This document shows, piece by piece, positions 6,163 to 7,070 of a stretch of DNA of 7,070 nucleotides. Position numbers and translations under genes: made by a program. The DNA lies in the NCBI GenBank assembly GCA_023250495.1, contig JAHFAP010000162.1:1-7070 (forward strand), written 5' to 3'. The notes beneath the pieces were generated by a model. That model saw nothing but the letters and a program-made list of their open reading frames with translations, made no database searches and had not been told where the DNA came from. Position 1 is the first letter of the stretch, and every line of letters starts with the position of its first letter. The DNA is from Deltaproteobacteria bacterium (GTDB lineage: Bacteria; Desulfobacterota; Binatia; UBA9968).

Positions 6163-6690
6163 ATGGCAGAGACAAAGCAGGCGGAGGAAAATCCGGTCGT
6201 CTGCATCTCAACGAGCGTGGGGGATATCTGGGCTGAAGTTTTTGTCGACAAGGCGCCGATTAGCGCAGAGAACTTTCTGGCCTACGTGAGAGAAGGCTTT
6301 TACGACGGACTCATCTTTCATCGCGTGATTCCGCGCTTCATGATTCAGGGAGGCGGGTTCGATAAAGAGATGAAGCAGAAGGCCGCGAAAGCTCAGATCA
6401 AAAACGAGGCCGGCAATGGACTGAAAAACTCCGTCGGCACGCTGGCGATGGCGAGAACCAACGTCGTGGACAGTGCCACCTGCCAATTTTTCATCAACGT
6501 AAACGACAATGAGTTCCTCAATCACCGCAATAACAGCGCCGAAGGCTTCGGCTACGCGGTCTTCGGGCGCGTCACCGATGGGATGGAGGTCGTGCGGAAA
6601 ATTGAGAAGGTAAGAACCACGGGCCGCGGCGGGCACCAGGACGTGCCCGCTGACGCGGTCGCTATCCTTTCCATCAAGATTTCGAGCTGA
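6163..6690 (+). CDS. ppiB: Cyclophilin-type peptidyl-prolyl cis-trans isomerase
   Basis: A 175-residue single-domain cyclophilin that speeds cis-trans isomerisation of X-Pro bonds during protein folding. There is no signal peptide, so it should be cytoplasmic like E. coli PpiB. The active-site block FHRVIPRFMIQGGGF (residues 52-66) supplies R54, F59 and Q62 (human CypA R55, F60, Q63). LKNSVGTLAMART (87-99) and SATCQFFINVNDNEFLNHRN (104-123) are strongly PpiB-like. The position of the cyclosporin-contacting Trp121 of human CypA is Leu119 here, as in many bacterial forms, which lowers cyclosporin binding. The start follows the ribosome site rather than the upstream ATG. It lies 43 bases after UbiD copy 2 on the same strand, so read-through is likely, but a specific role in that pathway is not implied. 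The gene converges on the MAPEG gene. Confidence 0.95.
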   Translation: MAETKQAEENPVVCISTSVGDIWAEVFVDKAPISAENFLAYVREGFYDGLIFHRVIPRFMIQGGGFDKEMKQKAAKAQIKNEAGNGLKNSVGTLAMARTNVVDSATCQFFINVNDNEFLNHRNNSAEGFGYAVFGRVTDGMEVVRKIEKVRTTGRGGHQDVPADAVAILSIKISS

Positions 6691-6700
6691 GACGGCGAAG

Positions 6701-6720
6701 CCGAGCTTCGGAAGCTCCGG
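6701..6720. terminator. Possible hairpin between convergent genes
   Basis: GAGCTT (6703-6708), a CGG loop and AAGCTC (6712-6717) form a perfect 6-bp stem. Two more C-G pairs (6701-6702 with 6719-6720) are possible if C6718 bulges out. It sits in the 41-base gap between the cyclophilin and MAPEG stop codons, where a bidirectional terminator would be expected. No T-run follows on either strand, so it is not a canonical intrinsic terminator. Confidence 0.3.
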
Positions 6721-6731
6721 TAGAACTATTC

Positions 6732-7070
6732 CTAGGGCAAAAACAAAAACGAACCGATAAGCAGCAACGCTGCTGTGGCGATTGCTCCGAAGCTCAGGCC
6801 CATACCGACTACGCGGAGCCTGTAGTCTTCTTTTTCTTGGCTCACACCATAGGCATGGATGACACGGCCGATGATGAGCGCCAGACACAGCAGGTGGATG
6901 ATCCAAGGCGAGTACTGCTGAAGTTCCACGAATGCTGCCAATATCAGTGCAAGAGGCACGTACTCGGCAAAATTGCCGTGGACACGGATAGCCCGCTGTA
7001 ACCGTGGATTATTCCTATCGCCAAGCCCGATTTGATCTTTGACGCGCATTCGTATGACGCGCACGCTTAA
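6732..7070 (-). CDS. MAPEG-family membrane protein, N-terminus cut by window edge
   Basis: A partial integral membrane protein of the MAPEG family (membrane-associated proteins in eicosanoid and glutathione metabolism; bacterial YecN/YfhD-like members are mostly uncharacterised). Counting from the GTG at 7064, the motif HGNFAEY (residues 29-35) is the family hallmark. Three hydrophobic segments follow at about 36-48, 53-70 and 86-108, and an Arg/His-containing helix (LIIGRVIHAYG, 63-73) is also typical. The frame stays open to the window end, and the codons before the GTG read Leu-Ser-Val, matching the usual run from the first transmembrane helix into the R-V-I-R motif. About 20 residues, including that helix, are therefore probably outside the window, and the GTG is unlikely to be the true start. 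Role and substrate are unknown, with possible glutathione-linked activity. It converges on the cyclophilin gene and looks unrelated to the UbiD cluster. Confidence 0.85.
   Translation of the reverse strand, partial: LSVRVIRMRVKDQIGLGDRNNPRLQRAIRVHGNFAEYVPLALILAAFVELQQYSPWIIHLLCLALIIGRVIHAYGVSQEKEDYRLRVVGMGLSFGAIATAALLLIGSFLFLP

Overview
The window is a compact, gene-dense stretch of moderately GC-rich bacterial chromosome. No tRNA, rRNA, CRISPR array, insertion sequence or phage gene was seen, and no gene-free stretch exceeds 170 bases. It holds seven protein genes: six complete and one cut by the right edge. The mix of UbiD-type decarboxylases, an NMT1/TauA-like solute-binding protein, a dihydrodipicolinate-synthase-like aldolase and a heme-oxygenase-like iron enzyme resembles gene neighbourhoods in uncultured soil or sediment lineages such as Binatia/Desulfobacterota-like groups, Rokubacteria and Tectomicrobia. 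That taxonomic guess rests on gene content alone and is weak.

Left block, minus strand, read from 4350 down to 47: solute-binding protein (3406-4350), DapA/NanA-superfamily aldolase or dehydratase (2369-3295), TenA/PqqC/CADD-like heme-oxygenase-like metalloenzyme (1544-2344), and a first UbiD-family decarboxylase (47-1492). Gaps are 110, 24 and 51 bases. The 110-base gap carries a good sigma70-like promoter, so the last three genes may form their own transcription unit inside the larger one.

Right block, plus strand, diverging from a shared 170-base intergenic region (4351-4520): a second, only distantly similar UbiD-family decarboxylase (4521-6119, GTG start), followed 43 bases later by a cytoplasmic cyclophilin-type peptidyl-prolyl isomerase (6163-6690). 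A MAPEG-family membrane protein (6732-7070, minus strand) converges on the cyclophilin and loses its N-terminus at the window edge.

Inferred joint role: both UbiD proteins keep the residues needed to bind prenylated FMN and metal and to decarboxylate, so the cluster probably handles one or more unsaturated or aromatic carboxylic acids. The binding protein could capture a substrate, and the aldolase and iron enzyme could act before or after decarboxylation. The substrate cannot be read from the sequence. No UbiX (the prenyl-FMN maker), ABC permease or ATPase gene lies in the window, so these must be supplied from elsewhere. Two decarboxylases, an aldolase with altered substrate-binding motifs and a heme-oxygenase-like iron enzyme together form the most unusual part of the window and a plausible undescribed catabolic or biosynthetic cluster.
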